Positions 1-8,642 of a stretch of DNA of 37,100 nt are shown one piece after another. Each line of letters starts with the position of its first letter. Position 1 is the first letter of the stretch. Origin of the DNA: a virus; IMG/VR virus record IMGVR_UViG_3300030382_003101, positions 1 to 37,100 of that record. The stretch is one strand, 5' to 3'. The notes under the pieces were generated by a model. That model did no database searches. It saw only the letters and a program-made list of their open reading frames with translations, and was not told where the DNA came from. A program made the position numbers and the translations under genes.

Positions 1-436
1 CGTCAATTTCATTTTTAAATACCCCAATATAAATTCGTTCATACTGATGTTTAATTCCTGCCAACCATTTTAATTTTTCCCTATCCCAAGATACACCCTT
101 ATACTCACTCGTACCTCCGCGACCAGGACTATTAGCTTCATTCTGTGATCGAGTGCAAATACGTAGATTTGATTTTAAATTATTCAATGGATTACGATCT
201 GCATGATCTATAATCTTTCCTTTGGGTGGATTTATTAAATATCGATGTAAAGAAATAGTTTTCTTTTTTCTATTTTTACCACTACCACTTATATGCTGCG
301 AACGATGAACATAATTATTTTTATCCATGTACCATCTAAATTGATTCAATTTTTCAAAATCCTCTATATCAACAATGGCAAACTTACCTTCGCCCGTCTT
401 ACCATGAAGTTTTAATTTTCTTATTTGGTAAACCAT
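1..436 (-). CDS. HNH/AP2 homing endonuclease, N-terminal part (continues at 36974-36907)
   Basis: This is a probable free-standing homing endonuclease that cuts DNA and spreads its own gene. Reading leftward from ATG at 436, the frame is open to base 1. If the map is closed onto 36974, it ends at the stop at 36907, giving 167 aa. The N-terminal part holds an HNH-type core with the string IIDHADRNPLNNLKSNLRIC (D-H, N and N ligands). It is followed by the start of an AP2 DNA-binding domain (EYKGVSWDREKLKW). It is a paralogue of the protein at 26459-26935, which has the same core and AP2 order. It lies in the lysis cassette, upstream of the M23 peptidase gene, and its start overlaps the end of the 421-546 ORF. 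A second copy at the right end lacks the HNH core. The family call is secure; the target site is unknown. Confidence 0.85.
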   Translation of the reverse strand, partial: MVYQIRKLKLHGKTGEGKFAIVDIEDFEKLNQFRWYMDKNNYVHRSQHISGSGKNRKKKTISLHRYLINPPKGKIIDHADRNPLNNLKSNLRICTRSQNEANSPGRGGTSEYKGVSWDREKLKWLAGIKHQYERIYIGVFKNEID

Positions 437-546
437 AATGGGAATGCACGCAAAAGCAGAGCATGTAGCAATTCATCCTGTGACAGGGAAATTTGTAAAG
501 ATGGATCTTTTAAAATAACTCTATCTCCTATTATTTGAGCCTTCAT
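421..546 (-). CDS. small hypothetical protein (41 aa) upstream of HNH gene
   Basis: A short frame starts MKAQIIGDRVILKD and ends LLLRAFPLWFTK. Its start overlaps the stop of the upstream gene at 543 by four bases (ATGA-type junction), which suggests translational coupling. Its 3' end overlaps the start of the HNH gene in another frame. The HNH gene may have been inserted here and replaced the original 3' end, so this could be the truncated front of an older lysis-region gene. I do not recognise a family; it does not contain the H-x-x-x-D motif missing from the front of the M23 protein. Confidence 0.45.
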   Translation of the reverse strand: MKAQIIGDRVILKDPSLQISLSQDELLHALLLRAFPLWFTK

Positions 547-776
547 AGGAATTCATTAATAATTAATCCAACTGCAGAAGATATAACAAATGCTCCTATC
601 GCAATATAGATTTTCCCTTCCCAACGCCACTTGGTATTCTTTTCTACCTTACCATTCAACTTTTCCAAATGTGTATTTATTTGTTTAAGTTCAACCTCAA
701 CAACTTTTTTGAATCCTTTGAGCCTTGCCAGAATAACTGCGTTCGTTGGCTGAATTGTAGGTTCCTTTCTTGACAT
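543..776 (-). CDS. coiled-coil plus C-terminal membrane segment, XhlA/holin-like protein
   Basis: This 77-aa protein has a charged helical middle (LKGFKKVVEVELKQINTHLE) and one C-terminal membrane segment (about residues 56-73, IYIAIGAFVISSAVGLII). That layout is typical of XhlA-like phage lysis accessory proteins. It is followed by the HNH, M23 peptidase and holin-like genes once the map is circularised, so a lysis role fits. I chose the ATG at 776 because it has the TATATG context common in this genome. An in-frame ATG at 839 would add 21 hydrophilic residues and lies in a predicted hairpin (834-877). The family assignment rests on architecture only. Confidence 0.55.
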   Translation of the reverse strand: MSRKEPTIQPTNAVILARLKGFKKVVEVELKQINTHLEKLNGKVEKNTKWRWEGKIYIAIGAFVISSAVGLIINEFL

Positions 777-817
777 ATAGGGTTGTTTAGAAGTATTATT
801 GACTTGAGGATTAACCT

Positions 818-908
818 CGGGAGATGACGACCTTATCATATATGTTACCCGCTCTAGTGGAAGGTGCAGGTATGATATGCGTGCATCTCCCGTTACAGCG
901 GGTTTTTT
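818..908 (+). promoter_or_regulatory. nested inverted repeats with overlapping rho-independent terminator
   Basis: CGGGAGATG (818-826) pairs with CATCTCCCG (884-892), and inside it TATCATA (834-840) pairs with TATGATA (871-877). A terminator-like hairpin, CCCGT (889-893) with GCGGG (898-902) followed by six T, shares bases 889-892 with the large helix. The two structures exclude each other, as in attenuators. Read on the plus strand it would be a terminator with an antiterminator. Read on the minus strand the helix sits at the alternative start (839) of the gene at 543-776. No plus-strand gene is visible upstream, so the role is unclear. Confidence 0.45.
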
Positions 909-1480
909 CTTTACAAATCAGATATAACCCATCTGTTCCACGAAGATTCCCAGAGATGCACTTATAGTAGTGTGACCGTCCTGGTTCTCCCCATTGAGGG
1001 AGAGGGTAGTGTGGAGCATGCAATACTGAAGGGAAGCTAGGCTACGGCTCGTCTTTTCCTGAAGTCCGTTGGTAATTTCAGACCTGGGCAACGTTTGAGC
1101 ATGCGTCCGAAACTGAGGTTCTCTCTTGTTCTCGCCGATATGGTTCGCCCTTTAACGGGAGATTTATAACAAGAGCTTCATAAGTTTCAACATGGCATTT
1201 AGCCTCCGTGAATTCAATTGTCAGTTCATATCTGTGTCATAGACTCTTTTTTAAGACATTCTCTACCTTGGGTTTGTTCTGGTGTCTTTATGTCTTATAG
1301 GAGATAAGCTCAAGAGTTACCTATGAGTCGCCCCAAAGGCGAAACGAATTGGTAATCTCTTGAAATGATTATTAAAACTTTTCTGCTCGGAAACCGTCTT
1401 CATATGATTAACACTATAGTTACAATTATTGTAGTAATAATGATCTTCAGGGTGTACGACAATATGACTGAAGATAAGAG
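841..1480. other. 640-base gene-free region with several long inverted repeats (candidate structured RNA)
   Basis: No convincing ORF is present; a 70-codon frame on the minus strand at 811-1023 has no recognisable features. The region contains separate helices: 1123-1130 with 1168-1175 (8 bp), 1252-1259 with 1290-1297 (8 bp), 1311-1321 with 1351-1362 (11 bp, one bulge) around an inner 5-bp hairpin 1328-1332/1338-1342, and 1443-1450 with 1468-1475 (8 bp). The octamer GAGCATGC occurs at 1014-1021 and 1097-1104. It separates the last virion gene from the lysis genes. A large non-coding RNA or a packaging/replication site is possible; strand and function cannot be fixed from one sequence. Confidence 0.4.
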
Positions 1481-3013
1481 CTAGAGGTCTTCTTCTAATA
1501 CATCTTTTATAGACTCCGGTAAGCCCTTAGGGATCCTTCCTTCTGTTAGATCTTTTGCAACTTTTGCTTTTCTAGCATCTGACAGTTTATCAATCCAACG
1601 AGCAAAGCGTAACTTAATTGCTGGACTATCCAGTATTTTTTTACCCAACACTGCAGCAGCACCGACTAGGAAGTTTCCACCGCTAACTCCTGTGCCGACA
1701 CCAAAAACTGCTAAATCTCCAAGCTGAAGATTAGATCTTGTTAGTCCACGAGTTGAACGTGCCTCAGCTGCCTTAACGATGCCTTTAGCTGTAGCTACAT
1801 TATTATTGAGATCAAATATATCAACACCAAGATTCTCCTCGACTTCGTTCTCGATAAACTCACGTAAGTCAGCACGCATGTTTCGTACTCCTTGTTTAGC
1901 ACGACCACTTGCTGGATCACCGGTTATACGGAAAAGACTAAAGTGTTCATCAACAAGTTCTTTAACTCTTTGAACATCCACAAGACTTACTTCTTTTTTC
2001 TTTAGAAGTGCATCAACTAACACATTATCTTCTTCAAGACCTGGTACATCAGTTATCTCCTTTTTTATATTTTGTAATGCTTGTTTAAAACGTGGAACAT
2101 CACCTGTGCTATATGTCCCTTCTACTTTCGTAATGGTTTCACGAACTTCATTAAAGTTTTGTTTGAAGAAGTCATCTACCGCAGCTAGGGTCTCAGCCTT
2201 TGATTCTTTGATAAGATTATTTCGTGCAACAAATTCTCCCACCTCATTTCCAGTAGAGTTTAATATGTTTCGTGCATCTCCCTGTGTAAGATCAAGAGCT
2301 CTTGTAACCTGATGGCTAATGATATTTTGTGTGCTTGGTATTACGTCTTCTGCTATTCCTGCTGCTGTCTTAGCAGTAGTTTTTGCTGCCGCACCTACCT
2401 TTTCTGCTGCTACACCTGCCTTTGCTGCCGTAGCAGCACCCTTACGTATTCCAGCCTTAGCAGATTTTAACCCAACTTGACCAGCTTTCCCCACTGGTAC
2501 AATGCTTGCTATATCAATTATACCGCCAAGGTTCGCAGCGGCACGTGGATGCTCTTGCGCCCAGTCATCTATCTTTGAAGCAACTTCTGGAATTCTAGTT
2601 CCTGTTATAGCCTCTGTAATTGCTTGTGAGATATTAGTTGTTGCTCTTGGTGCTATAGTTTCAGCAGCTCCAACTGCAGACTGGAATGCAAGATCGCCAG
2701 CAAGGCCAATACCACCGCCAACAACCTGTATGCCAGTTTCCAGCGGAGTCTGTTCCATCTGTGCAGTTCTTTTAAATGTTGCTTTAAACTTTGAACCCCT
2801 TTCATTAAGTGTTTCCTGTATACGAGAAAATATGCCCTTGGTTATGGGCTTAGTTTCTGCAGAAGGATTAAGTCCAACATTTGCACCTATAGACATGCTG
2901 CTTTTTCTTGCTTCTGATCCATCGGAAACAAAACCTTGAGCGGTTATTATACCGGTCTGACCGGTTTTATTATCTTGGACTCTGGTTCCAATTTTTACGT
3001 TAGTTATAGCCAT
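1481..3013 (-). CDS. probable internal virion / DNA ejection protein (510 aa)
   Basis: This is the last gene of the leftward virion block. The N-terminus is a small polar segment. The middle (about residues 100-215) is rich in Ala and Gly with amphipathic or weakly hydrophobic stretches (GIQVVGGGIGLAGDLAF, GKAGQVGLKSAKAGIRKGAA). The rest is helical and charged, with another Gly/Ala hydrophobic stretch near residues 425-455 (GDLAVFGVGTGVSGGNFLVG). Alanine-rich proteins with membrane-active segments, encoded after the tail genes and beside a peptidoglycan hydrolase, are often ejection proteins of podovirus-like phages. The start is fixed by the junction TAA-T-ATG with the upstream gene. I recognise no named domain; the function is inferred from composition and place. 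Confidence 0.6.
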   Translation of the reverse strand: MAITNVKIGTRVQDNKTGQTGIITAQGFVSDGSEARKSSMSIGANVGLNPSAETKPITKGIFSRIQETLNERGSKFKATFKRTAQMEQTPLETGIQVVGGGIGLAGDLAFQSAVGAAETIAPRATTNISQAITEAITGTRIPEVASKIDDWAQEHPRAAANLGGIIDIASIVPVGKAGQVGLKSAKAGIRKGAATAAKAGVAAEKVGAAAKTTAKTAAGIAEDVIPSTQNIISHQVTRALDLTQGDARNILNSTGNEVGEFVARNNLIKESKAETLAAVDDFFKQNFNEVRETITKVEGTYSTGDVPRFKQALQNIKKEITDVPGLEEDNVLVDALLKKKEVSLVDVQRVKELVDEHFSLFRITGDPASGRAKQGVRNMRADLREFIENEVEENLGVDIFDLNNNVATAKGIVKAAEARSTRGLTRSNLQLGDLAVFGVGTGVSGGNFLVGAAAVLGKKILDSPAIKLRFARWIDKLSDARKAKVAKDLTEGRIPKGLPESIKDVLEEDL

Positions 3014-3014
3014 A

Positions 3015-5441
3015 TTATTTCAATATTGAAAATTCATTAGTATCTATTTGAACTGTTGTTGGTAATTCAATACCAAGATTTTCTGATAACTGACGTGCAT
3101 AATCTGTAGTATTGAGACCAGGATTAATACTGAGCAACTGATTGAAGTTACTACTTGCCTTGCTTTCAATTGTTTTAAGTTCTTCTTTTAAGACTTTAAC
3201 TGCTCTACCTGCTGCAAATGGTTTAGGTAACAGACCTTTAAATCCTTTTCTAGTTAGGTCTGGTAGTTTACCTTCAATAACTTCAATGTCAGGAGCTTGC
3301 AATGCACCAAGTTGTTCCGCATCTTTAATTGCGAGCAATACATCCGTTCGTGCTGAATCAAGTCGAGATCGTTGTCCGGGTGAGAATGATCCAGCAGACC
3401 CAACTTCGTTTATAAGGGTAATATATCTGTTAATAGACTCTTTGTACCCAATTAATCCAGATAATGTTTTACCTTGAGGTGTTGTTGCTACCTTTGAAAT
3501 ATCTCCAGTAAAGATTTGTGTTGATTCCGGTGTACTTATGGTTGTTGTAGATTTAGCTACCACATCTGCTGGAGATAGACCAAGTGTTTTTGTTTGCGAA
3601 AGCACTGCATTCTTTTCCGCTGGTGTTTTAGCATTTTTATATTGAGAAGCTAGGTCAAGTAATACAGCTTGACCGGCAGATGTTAGGTTACTTCCGATTC
3701 CATCTCCGACTGCACCGCCATCACCACCAGTACCAAATTCCATTCCTGGTTTAATAGGAGCTCTACCAAATCCTGCAATTTGATCTTCTGTTAGCCACTT
3801 ACCATGAGTTACTTTCTTGTCTAACCCTCTATTACTTTCAGACACTCTAAATTCCCATTTACTCGTACTCTCGTTAAACCGTTTGTCATTAACAAAACCA
3901 ATGTGTCCATATGAACCAATATTTTGCACAAATAAATCCATCACCTGTACATCTTCGGGCTCAATAAATCCTGGTAGTCCCATATTAGCAGTGGACTGTT
4001 CAATCGCTTTCATTTTACTATTGAAGCTATCCCCAACTGGTCCAATATCAACACCCTCGTGAACCCATTCTCCACATTCACCCCCGAAAGACCCATCTGG
4101 AAATACTTCATAAAGTCCGTTTGTATACATTAGTTGACCACTATCTCCTATGAGTGGGTTGCCATTTTCATTTAAACCCGAAGATGCACCAATCTGTCCC
4201 AACCCTATCGAGAATTTTTCACCTGTGATCGGATTAACGGCGAAAGCTGTTACATTACCCAAATTATCTTTCTCTGTACCCTGGATCATGCCATCTGTGC
4301 TGAAGCCTGTATAAGTATTGCCACCTATCTCAATAGGCGTACCTAGAGGAACATCTTTCAAAATTCCAACTACCTTATCAGCAACATCTAAAGATGCTAT
4401 ATACGCTTCCTGAGCATTTCTAGCAGTTTGAGCATCAAACATTGATTGGTGTACACCAGCCGGTAATCCTTGAGCCTCATCTAATTGAGCGAAGAATGCA
4501 GAGTCACCAACGCCCGCTTCCAGCATTTTGTTGAATGATCTATCTTGTTGTTCCTCTAAGAGTGCTGCTTCCTCTCTTCTAAATGCAATCTGTTCTTGTA
4601 GTAAAGATCTGCTCATTAGAAGATCCTTTAAGGCTTGCGCTATTGGCTCTCTCTCTGTTGCAACTAGACGATTTAATTGAGCTTGCGTAACACCAATCTT
4701 TTCTGTTCGTTCCTGGATAGTAGATGGCAATTCACGTAGTGCTCTGTCTTGTTCCATTATCCCCTCTCCTATAGTTTGAAGTAATTGTCCTTCTTGCTCT
4801 GCAATTGAAGGATCACCCATCACCTCACCAAATATAGTATTACGCTCTGCTGCTGTTTGCTGCGTAGCTATATCGGTAGCTGTCGTTCCTGCAGTATCAA
4901 ATGGAACAAAGTCTCCTGTTCCTGCAGTTACCTGATCTGCACCAGCTTGAGTACCACGAGCACTTAATACATCTCTAGTAATTCCTGGTTTTAAAAAGAT
5001 TGCTTGTCCTTGTCGTATAATATCATCCTCTGTTAGCCCTGCTTCGGCCAAGCTTGCTAAACTATTAGGATCATTTAAATCATCCCTACTTCTTATTTGT
5101 ATTGGTTGATCTGCTGTTTCTGCTTCAATGAATTCACTGGTGACAGGAACCTCTCCTGATAACTCTTCTTGCGTTGCAACTCGTGGATCTATTTCTTCTC
5201 CAGTAGATGTAATAAGTGGTACTACTTCTTGAGCTGCCGTTGGTTCAACTGCAAATACATCAGGAGCACCTTTAAGTGAAGGAGCTGATCCTGATTGAAG
5301 TTGTGTTTGAAGAGCTAATGCTTCTGTTAAGGATGAACCTTGAGCGAGAATCTTTCCACTATCAACACCGATGACTTCAAAAGTATCCTTATCGATACGA
5401 AGTTTTTCACCGGATTGACCTACATTCGTTGTTGTTGCCAT
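3015..5441 (-). CDS. large virion protein with internal CHAP-type peptidoglycan hydrolase domain
   Basis: This 808-aa protein probably travels in the particle and opens the cell wall locally during DNA entry. A CHAP-like domain lies near residues 440-550. The putative catalytic Cys is in GGECGEWV (about residue 455), the His is in YGHIGFV (about 512), and a following FRVSESNRG strand matches the usual acidic/Asn end of CHAP domains. The N-terminal third is acidic and low complexity. Residues about 220-330 are helical (coiled-coil-like, rich in Glu/Gln/Arg). The C-terminal part is again helical. It sits between a LamG protein and the internal protein at 1481-3013, with a one-base gap (TAA-T-ATG) to the latter. 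The CHAP call is from motif order, not a database search. Confidence 0.7.
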   Translation of the reverse strand: MATTTNVGQSGEKLRIDKDTFEVIGVDSGKILAQGSSLTEALALQTQLQSGSAPSLKGAPDVFAVEPTAAQEVVPLITSTGEEIDPRVATQEELSGEVPVTSEFIEAETADQPIQIRSRDDLNDPNSLASLAEAGLTEDDIIRQGQAIFLKPGITRDVLSARGTQAGADQVTAGTGDFVPFDTAGTTATDIATQQTAAERNTIFGEVMGDPSIAEQEGQLLQTIGEGIMEQDRALRELPSTIQERTEKIGVTQAQLNRLVATEREPIAQALKDLLMSRSLLQEQIAFRREEAALLEEQQDRSFNKMLEAGVGDSAFFAQLDEAQGLPAGVHQSMFDAQTARNAQEAYIASLDVADKVVGILKDVPLGTPIEIGGNTYTGFSTDGMIQGTEKDNLGNVTAFAVNPITGEKFSIGLGQIGASSGLNENGNPLIGDSGQLMYTNGLYEVFPDGSFGGECGEWVHEGVDIGPVGDSFNSKMKAIEQSTANMGLPGFIEPEDVQVMDLFVQNIGSYGHIGFVNDKRFNESTSKWEFRVSESNRGLDKKVTHGKWLTEDQIAGFGRAPIKPGMEFGTGGDGGAVGDGIGSNLTSAGQAVLLDLASQYKNAKTPAEKNAVLSQTKTLGLSPADVVAKSTTTISTPESTQIFTGDISKVATTPQGKTLSGLIGYKESINRYITLINEVGSAGSFSPGQRSRLDSARTDVLLAIKDAEQLGALQAPDIEVIEGKLPDLTRKGFKGLLPKPFAAGRAVKVLKEELKTIESKASSNFNQLLSINPGLNTTDYARQLSENLGIELPTTVQIDTNEFSILK

Positions 5442-5447
5442 ATAATT

Positions 5448-6182
5448 TTAAATACCTGGATTAAGTCCCGAAAAAGGAATATAGAGCGTATGCCATCTGA
5501 CATAAAGTGTGTTTGCAGTTCCAGAGTTTGCTCTTATAGATTTTTGTTCTGCCCATACTGTTGTATCTGTCGGCGCACCTGAGGGTAGTTTAGAAACATC
5601 ATTCTGAATTCCAACCTTCTTTCCATTTATATAGAAGCTGCAACTCTGTTTAGGTATGAATACTGCTGTATAAAGATTGTCATCTGCCTGAGTCACATCC
5701 GATGTATCAAGAATCATCTTGGTACTCGTACTTCCATTACTTGTTGATCCTTTTATTTTTTGTCCACCTGCTGCATTAGACTGAAATACAAAACCAAAAT
5801 GTTTTTCTTCAAAAGAAGTCGATCCCGCTCCAGCTGCTCCAAATACTACAAATGCATAATGCGTTCCATCTGATTCAGTGTTCCAATTAATACATGCGGT
5901 CATTGACAATGGATGATCGAATATATTGAGCGATGCAAGATCACCATTTAATTCATTGAATGAATAACTACTAGATGCTGTACCACTGGTGATCGTAAGA
6001 CCATTAGTGTCATATGTTCTAGCTGCTCCAGCTCCACTTGCAGATCCTGCATATCTGGTATCTGTTTCGAAATTCATGTGAATAATATGACGTTGATCAA
6101 TTGGTACAGGCAAAGCTTCCAAATCCGAATAACGCACCTTTTGTGCATCTGCTCCGGTATGTCCGTGCCTTTCTACTGCCAT
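5448..6182 (-). CDS. LamG/concanavalin A-like lectin-fold virion protein
   Basis: This 244-aa protein looks like a single-domain jelly-roll (LamG/ConA-like) protein. It starts with a short linker ending VPIDQRHIIHMNFE, then alternating beta strands with the family hallmark of describing a sample surface: MTACINWNTES, YTAVFIPKQSCSFYINGKKVG and TLYVRWHTLYIPF. Such proteins bind glycans and serve as tail fibre tips or capsid decoration. Two further proteins of the same fold occur at 18093-18761 and 18766-19503, on the other side of the sugar block. Six bases separate its stop from the next gene. The fold is fairly sure; ligand and place in the virion are inferred. Confidence 0.7.
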   Translation of the reverse strand: MAVERHGHTGADAQKVRYSDLEALPVPIDQRHIIHMNFETDTRYAGSASGAGAARTYDTNGLTITSGTASSSYSFNELNGDLASLNIFDHPLSMTACINWNTESDGTHYAFVVFGAAGAGSTSFEEKHFGFVFQSNAAGGQKIKGSTSNGSTSTKMILDTSDVTQADDNLYTAVFIPKQSCSFYINGKKVGIQNDVSKLPSGAPTDTTVWAEQKSIRANSGTANTLYVRWHTLYIPFSGLNPGI

Positions 6183-6191
6183 ATTAATTAT

Positions 6192-7859
6192 CTACTTATT
6201 AGGACGTTGAATATAATCTAATGTTATATCTGATACACCAAGTTCTTCTCTGTCGGTTCCAGCTTCACCGTGACGAATTTCTACATAAAACCACGCCTTA
6301 TATGCTGGAAGATTGATATTTAGTTTTCCTGTCGTAACATCGTCATCACCTGTAATCTCTCCTATTTTCTGATAGTTATAAACAATCGCTACCGTTTGAC
6401 TTGCAATAGTTCCAGTAGTAAACGTATCAGTAACGGTGATAATATTAGGAGTTCCTGTAGCAATTGATGCAACCCAACGAACATCTCCTGCTGCTGGTCC
6501 TTCTATTATCTCGATCATGTCACCAACAGCTACATTAGCTACACTGTTAGTGGTTTTAAGATCGAAATTAGTATCACCACTGGTTGTTGAATTAAGAGTA
6601 GTCTTAAGTTCAAGTACATCCTCTCGGCGCATTCCTATAACTACTTTACGTACAGATGATGCATCAAGTTTTGTAATATTGGCATAAATACGTCTCAGGA
6701 ATGTTTCTGCAAATTTAGCTGGAAGAGCCTGCTTTGTTACAAAATAATTACCCTCACCTGCACTAGCAGATGAACTATCTATAATATCTATATATACGCC
6801 ATCTGATCCAGCATTTGCATCCTTATAGGCGATATAAAGTTCTTCTGCACCCTCATCTGAATATAATGCACCGATAACTAAATTAGAACTCATTTGACCT
6901 GAAGATGGTCTAAATTCATAATTTAATCTATTTTCACGAGGGGTATAGCTCCAGACACCGCTTCTTGTTCTAAGTGTTTTACGACCAGATATTTTCGTTA
7001 AAAATACAATCTTATCTTGCCATGTTATAACAGCTCCAGACCAAATAGTTGCTGGTGCTAAATCAAATGCATTGTCACGAAGATCTGGTAATTGAGCTAC
7101 TTTTTCAAATAATGATCCATTAAATATATGAATTGATGCATCACGTCCACCTATTGCAAATAGAGTGTTCTCAAATACTTGAAGAGCATCTGCTGGTCTA
7201 TTACCTGGTATTTCTAAAATACTATTATATGTATCACTTGTTCCATCCCAGAAATACACATTCCCTGATCCACATCCCATAACTAAAAAGTCATTCCATA
7301 CAGCCATTGTTCTTACAACTTCCTGAACAGGCAATACAAGATCAGCTTGAGTCCATGTCGTACCATCCCATGAGTCTATATCGTTTCCTGATCCTACAAA
7401 AAACTTACCGATATACTTAATTGTAGGTCCATATTTGGTATCTGTGTTTGATCTATTCTGCCATGAGTCTGTCCATACCGCACCATCAAATTTCCCTACT
7501 GTATTATTTTGAACATAATATAAATCATCATCATATTCTACGAGTCCTTGACCATTCCCTGCATTTCCTGAAACATTTTCTTGAGTCCACGAACCACCAG
7601 ACTTTTGAAATACTTCATTAGCGTCTGTTAGAAGATATAATAATCCACCGTTAGCTTTAACAATCCATTTAGGTGTGTCATTAAGTGTAGCAAGACCTGC
7701 TTCTGACTCATCTTTATCTGGCAACATCTGGCTTCTAAGGAATCCTTCTTTAGAATCAAAGTCAATTTCTTTACTAAAATACAAACCACCTTCTTTGTTT
7801 CCAAAAAGATCGATACCTTGTGTTAAGCCAGGAATTTGTTTGATTTGTTTTTCACCCAT
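6192..7859 (-). CDS. beta-propeller-like tail/stopper protein (555 aa)
   Basis: The protein contains repeated blade-like motifs with W-D-G or F-N-G turns: GKFDGAVWTDSW, NDIDSWDGTTW, GNVYFWDGTSDTY and ASIHIFNGSLF. These indicate a propeller-like region over roughly residues 90-300. The rest is beta-rich and ends in a strand-forming region (AWFYVEIRHGEAG). Its position after the adaptor suggests a tail tube, nozzle or fibre-attachment component of a short tail. The start is placed at 7859, where the upstream gene ends TAA-T-ATG, rather than at an upstream ATG at 7931 lying inside the previous gene. No exact family is recognised. Confidence 0.65.
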   Translation of the reverse strand: MGEKQIKQIPGLTQGIDLFGNKEGGLYFSKEIDFDSKEGFLRSQMLPDKDESEAGLATLNDTPKWIVKANGGLLYLLTDANEVFQKSGGSWTQENVSGNAGNGQGLVEYDDDLYYVQNNTVGKFDGAVWTDSWQNRSNTDTKYGPTIKYIGKFFVGSGNDIDSWDGTTWTQADLVLPVQEVVRTMAVWNDFLVMGCGSGNVYFWDGTSDTYNSILEIPGNRPADALQVFENTLFAIGGRDASIHIFNGSLFEKVAQLPDLRDNAFDLAPATIWSGAVITWQDKIVFLTKISGRKTLRTRSGVWSYTPRENRLNYEFRPSSGQMSSNLVIGALYSDEGAEELYIAYKDANAGSDGVYIDIIDSSSASAGEGNYFVTKQALPAKFAETFLRRIYANITKLDASSVRKVVIGMRREDVLELKTTLNSTTSGDTNFDLKTTNSVANVAVGDMIEIIEGPAAGDVRWVASIATGTPNIITVTDTFTTGTIASQTVAIVYNYQKIGEITGDDDVTTGKLNINLPAYKAWFYVEIRHGEAGTDREELGVSDITLDYIQRPNK

Positions 7860-7860
7860 A

Positions 7861-8553
7861 TTAATTGCTAGAAAATGCTCTTGAGATTTCATCGCCATAT
7901 AAACGATTGCCCCCTTGTATTTCACGAACACTAATCATGCGCTTTGCTTCAAGCGACTTCTGTTTTAATGTTTGTTTTATTTTTTGAACTTCAGCTTCGT
8001 ATTTAGCTTCTACAACCTGAGCTTCATTAAAATCTTCACGTGTGTAAAGACCCTGCATCCAACTATAGAATGTAAGAGCCTTTAAGAATCTTCGTGGAAC
8101 ATCTGGAGTTGCAGAAGCAGCCGACACTGAAGTAGCACCAACACTAAAGTTAACCTGTGCACCGTAATTTGAATTAGGTACAGGATAAAATTCAATCTCA
8201 TCGTTATAAATTGTATAAACCGTAGGAGTACCAGAGTCATCTGGTTTGGGATCAAGAGCATCAAAAGTATCTTTATCAAGATATTTTAATTTTACTGTTT
8301 CTGCTGAAATACCTATATCATGAACATGTAAAATACTCGCATTGATTGAGCTTGTTTGATATTTACGACTAGCAGCACCAAGTGTTAGGACAGCAGAAGT
8401 CTCAAGCCATGTAGCTCGTGGAAACCTAGCAGCTAGATCGTCCATTCCTTCATTAATCCAATCGAGATATTTGTCAGCATTGTTAGCGGATACCTCTCCT
8501 AACTTTCTACCTATATCATGCTGTAAACCGCCGACTGTTGAAATTAGAGACAT
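7861..8553 (-). CDS. head-tail adaptor / tail tubular protein
   Basis: This 230-aa protein begins with a helical segment (DIGRKLGEVSANNADKYLDW, INEGMDDLAARFP) followed by a beta domain (VYTIYNDEIEFYPVPNSN) and a long C-terminal helix (EAQVVEAKYEAEVQKIKQ). That order is typical of phage adaptor proteins of the gp11/gp6-like group, which bind the portal and the first tail ring. The ATG at 8553 is preferred; upstream in-frame extension would need a TTG at 8562. It is the first gene after the sugar block and has its own possible promoter and a hairpin in its leader (8561-8579). Confidence 0.65.
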   Translation of the reverse strand: MSLISTVGGLQHDIGRKLGEVSANNADKYLDWINEGMDDLAARFPRATWLETSAVLTLGAASRKYQTSSINASILHVHDIGISAETVKLKYLDKDTFDALDPKPDDSGTPTVYTIYNDEIEFYPVPNSNYGAQVNFSVGATSVSAASATPDVPRRFLKALTFYSWMQGLYTREDFNEAQVVEAKYEAEVQKIKQTLKQKSLEAKRMISVREIQGGNRLYGDEISRAFSSN

Positions 8554-8560
8554 AAAAGAC

Positions 8561-8635
8561 AATAAATCTTGGATTTATTCCAAAACCTACCGTCTGTTAC
8601 AGGATTGTAGATCTCTATTATTTAATGAAATTATA
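8561..8635 (-). promoter_or_regulatory. candidate promoter (extended -10) and 8-bp leader hairpin before the adaptor gene
   Basis: On the minus strand TGGTATAAT (TATAAT at 8635-8630) forms an extended -10 box just after the end of the glycosyltransferase gene. The same TGGTATAAT occurs before the replication genes at 29505-29500. Between it and the ATG at 8553, AATAAATC (8561-8568) and GATTTATT (8572-8579) form a perfect hairpin with a 3-base loop. A clear -35 is not seen. This would allow tail genes to be expressed apart from the sugar genes. Confidence 0.45.
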
Positions 8636-8642
8636 CCATTTT

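Noticed and set aside
811-1023. 70-codon minus-strand ORF in the structured region
   Set aside because: No recognisable domain, it overlaps the start region of the 543-776 gene and the inverted repeats, and its start lacks the usual context. Not excluded fully.
2502-2939. 145-codon plus-strand ORF opposite the internal virion protein
   Set aside because: It mirrors the codon structure of the minus-strand gene at 1481-3013, which has better composition and operon fit.
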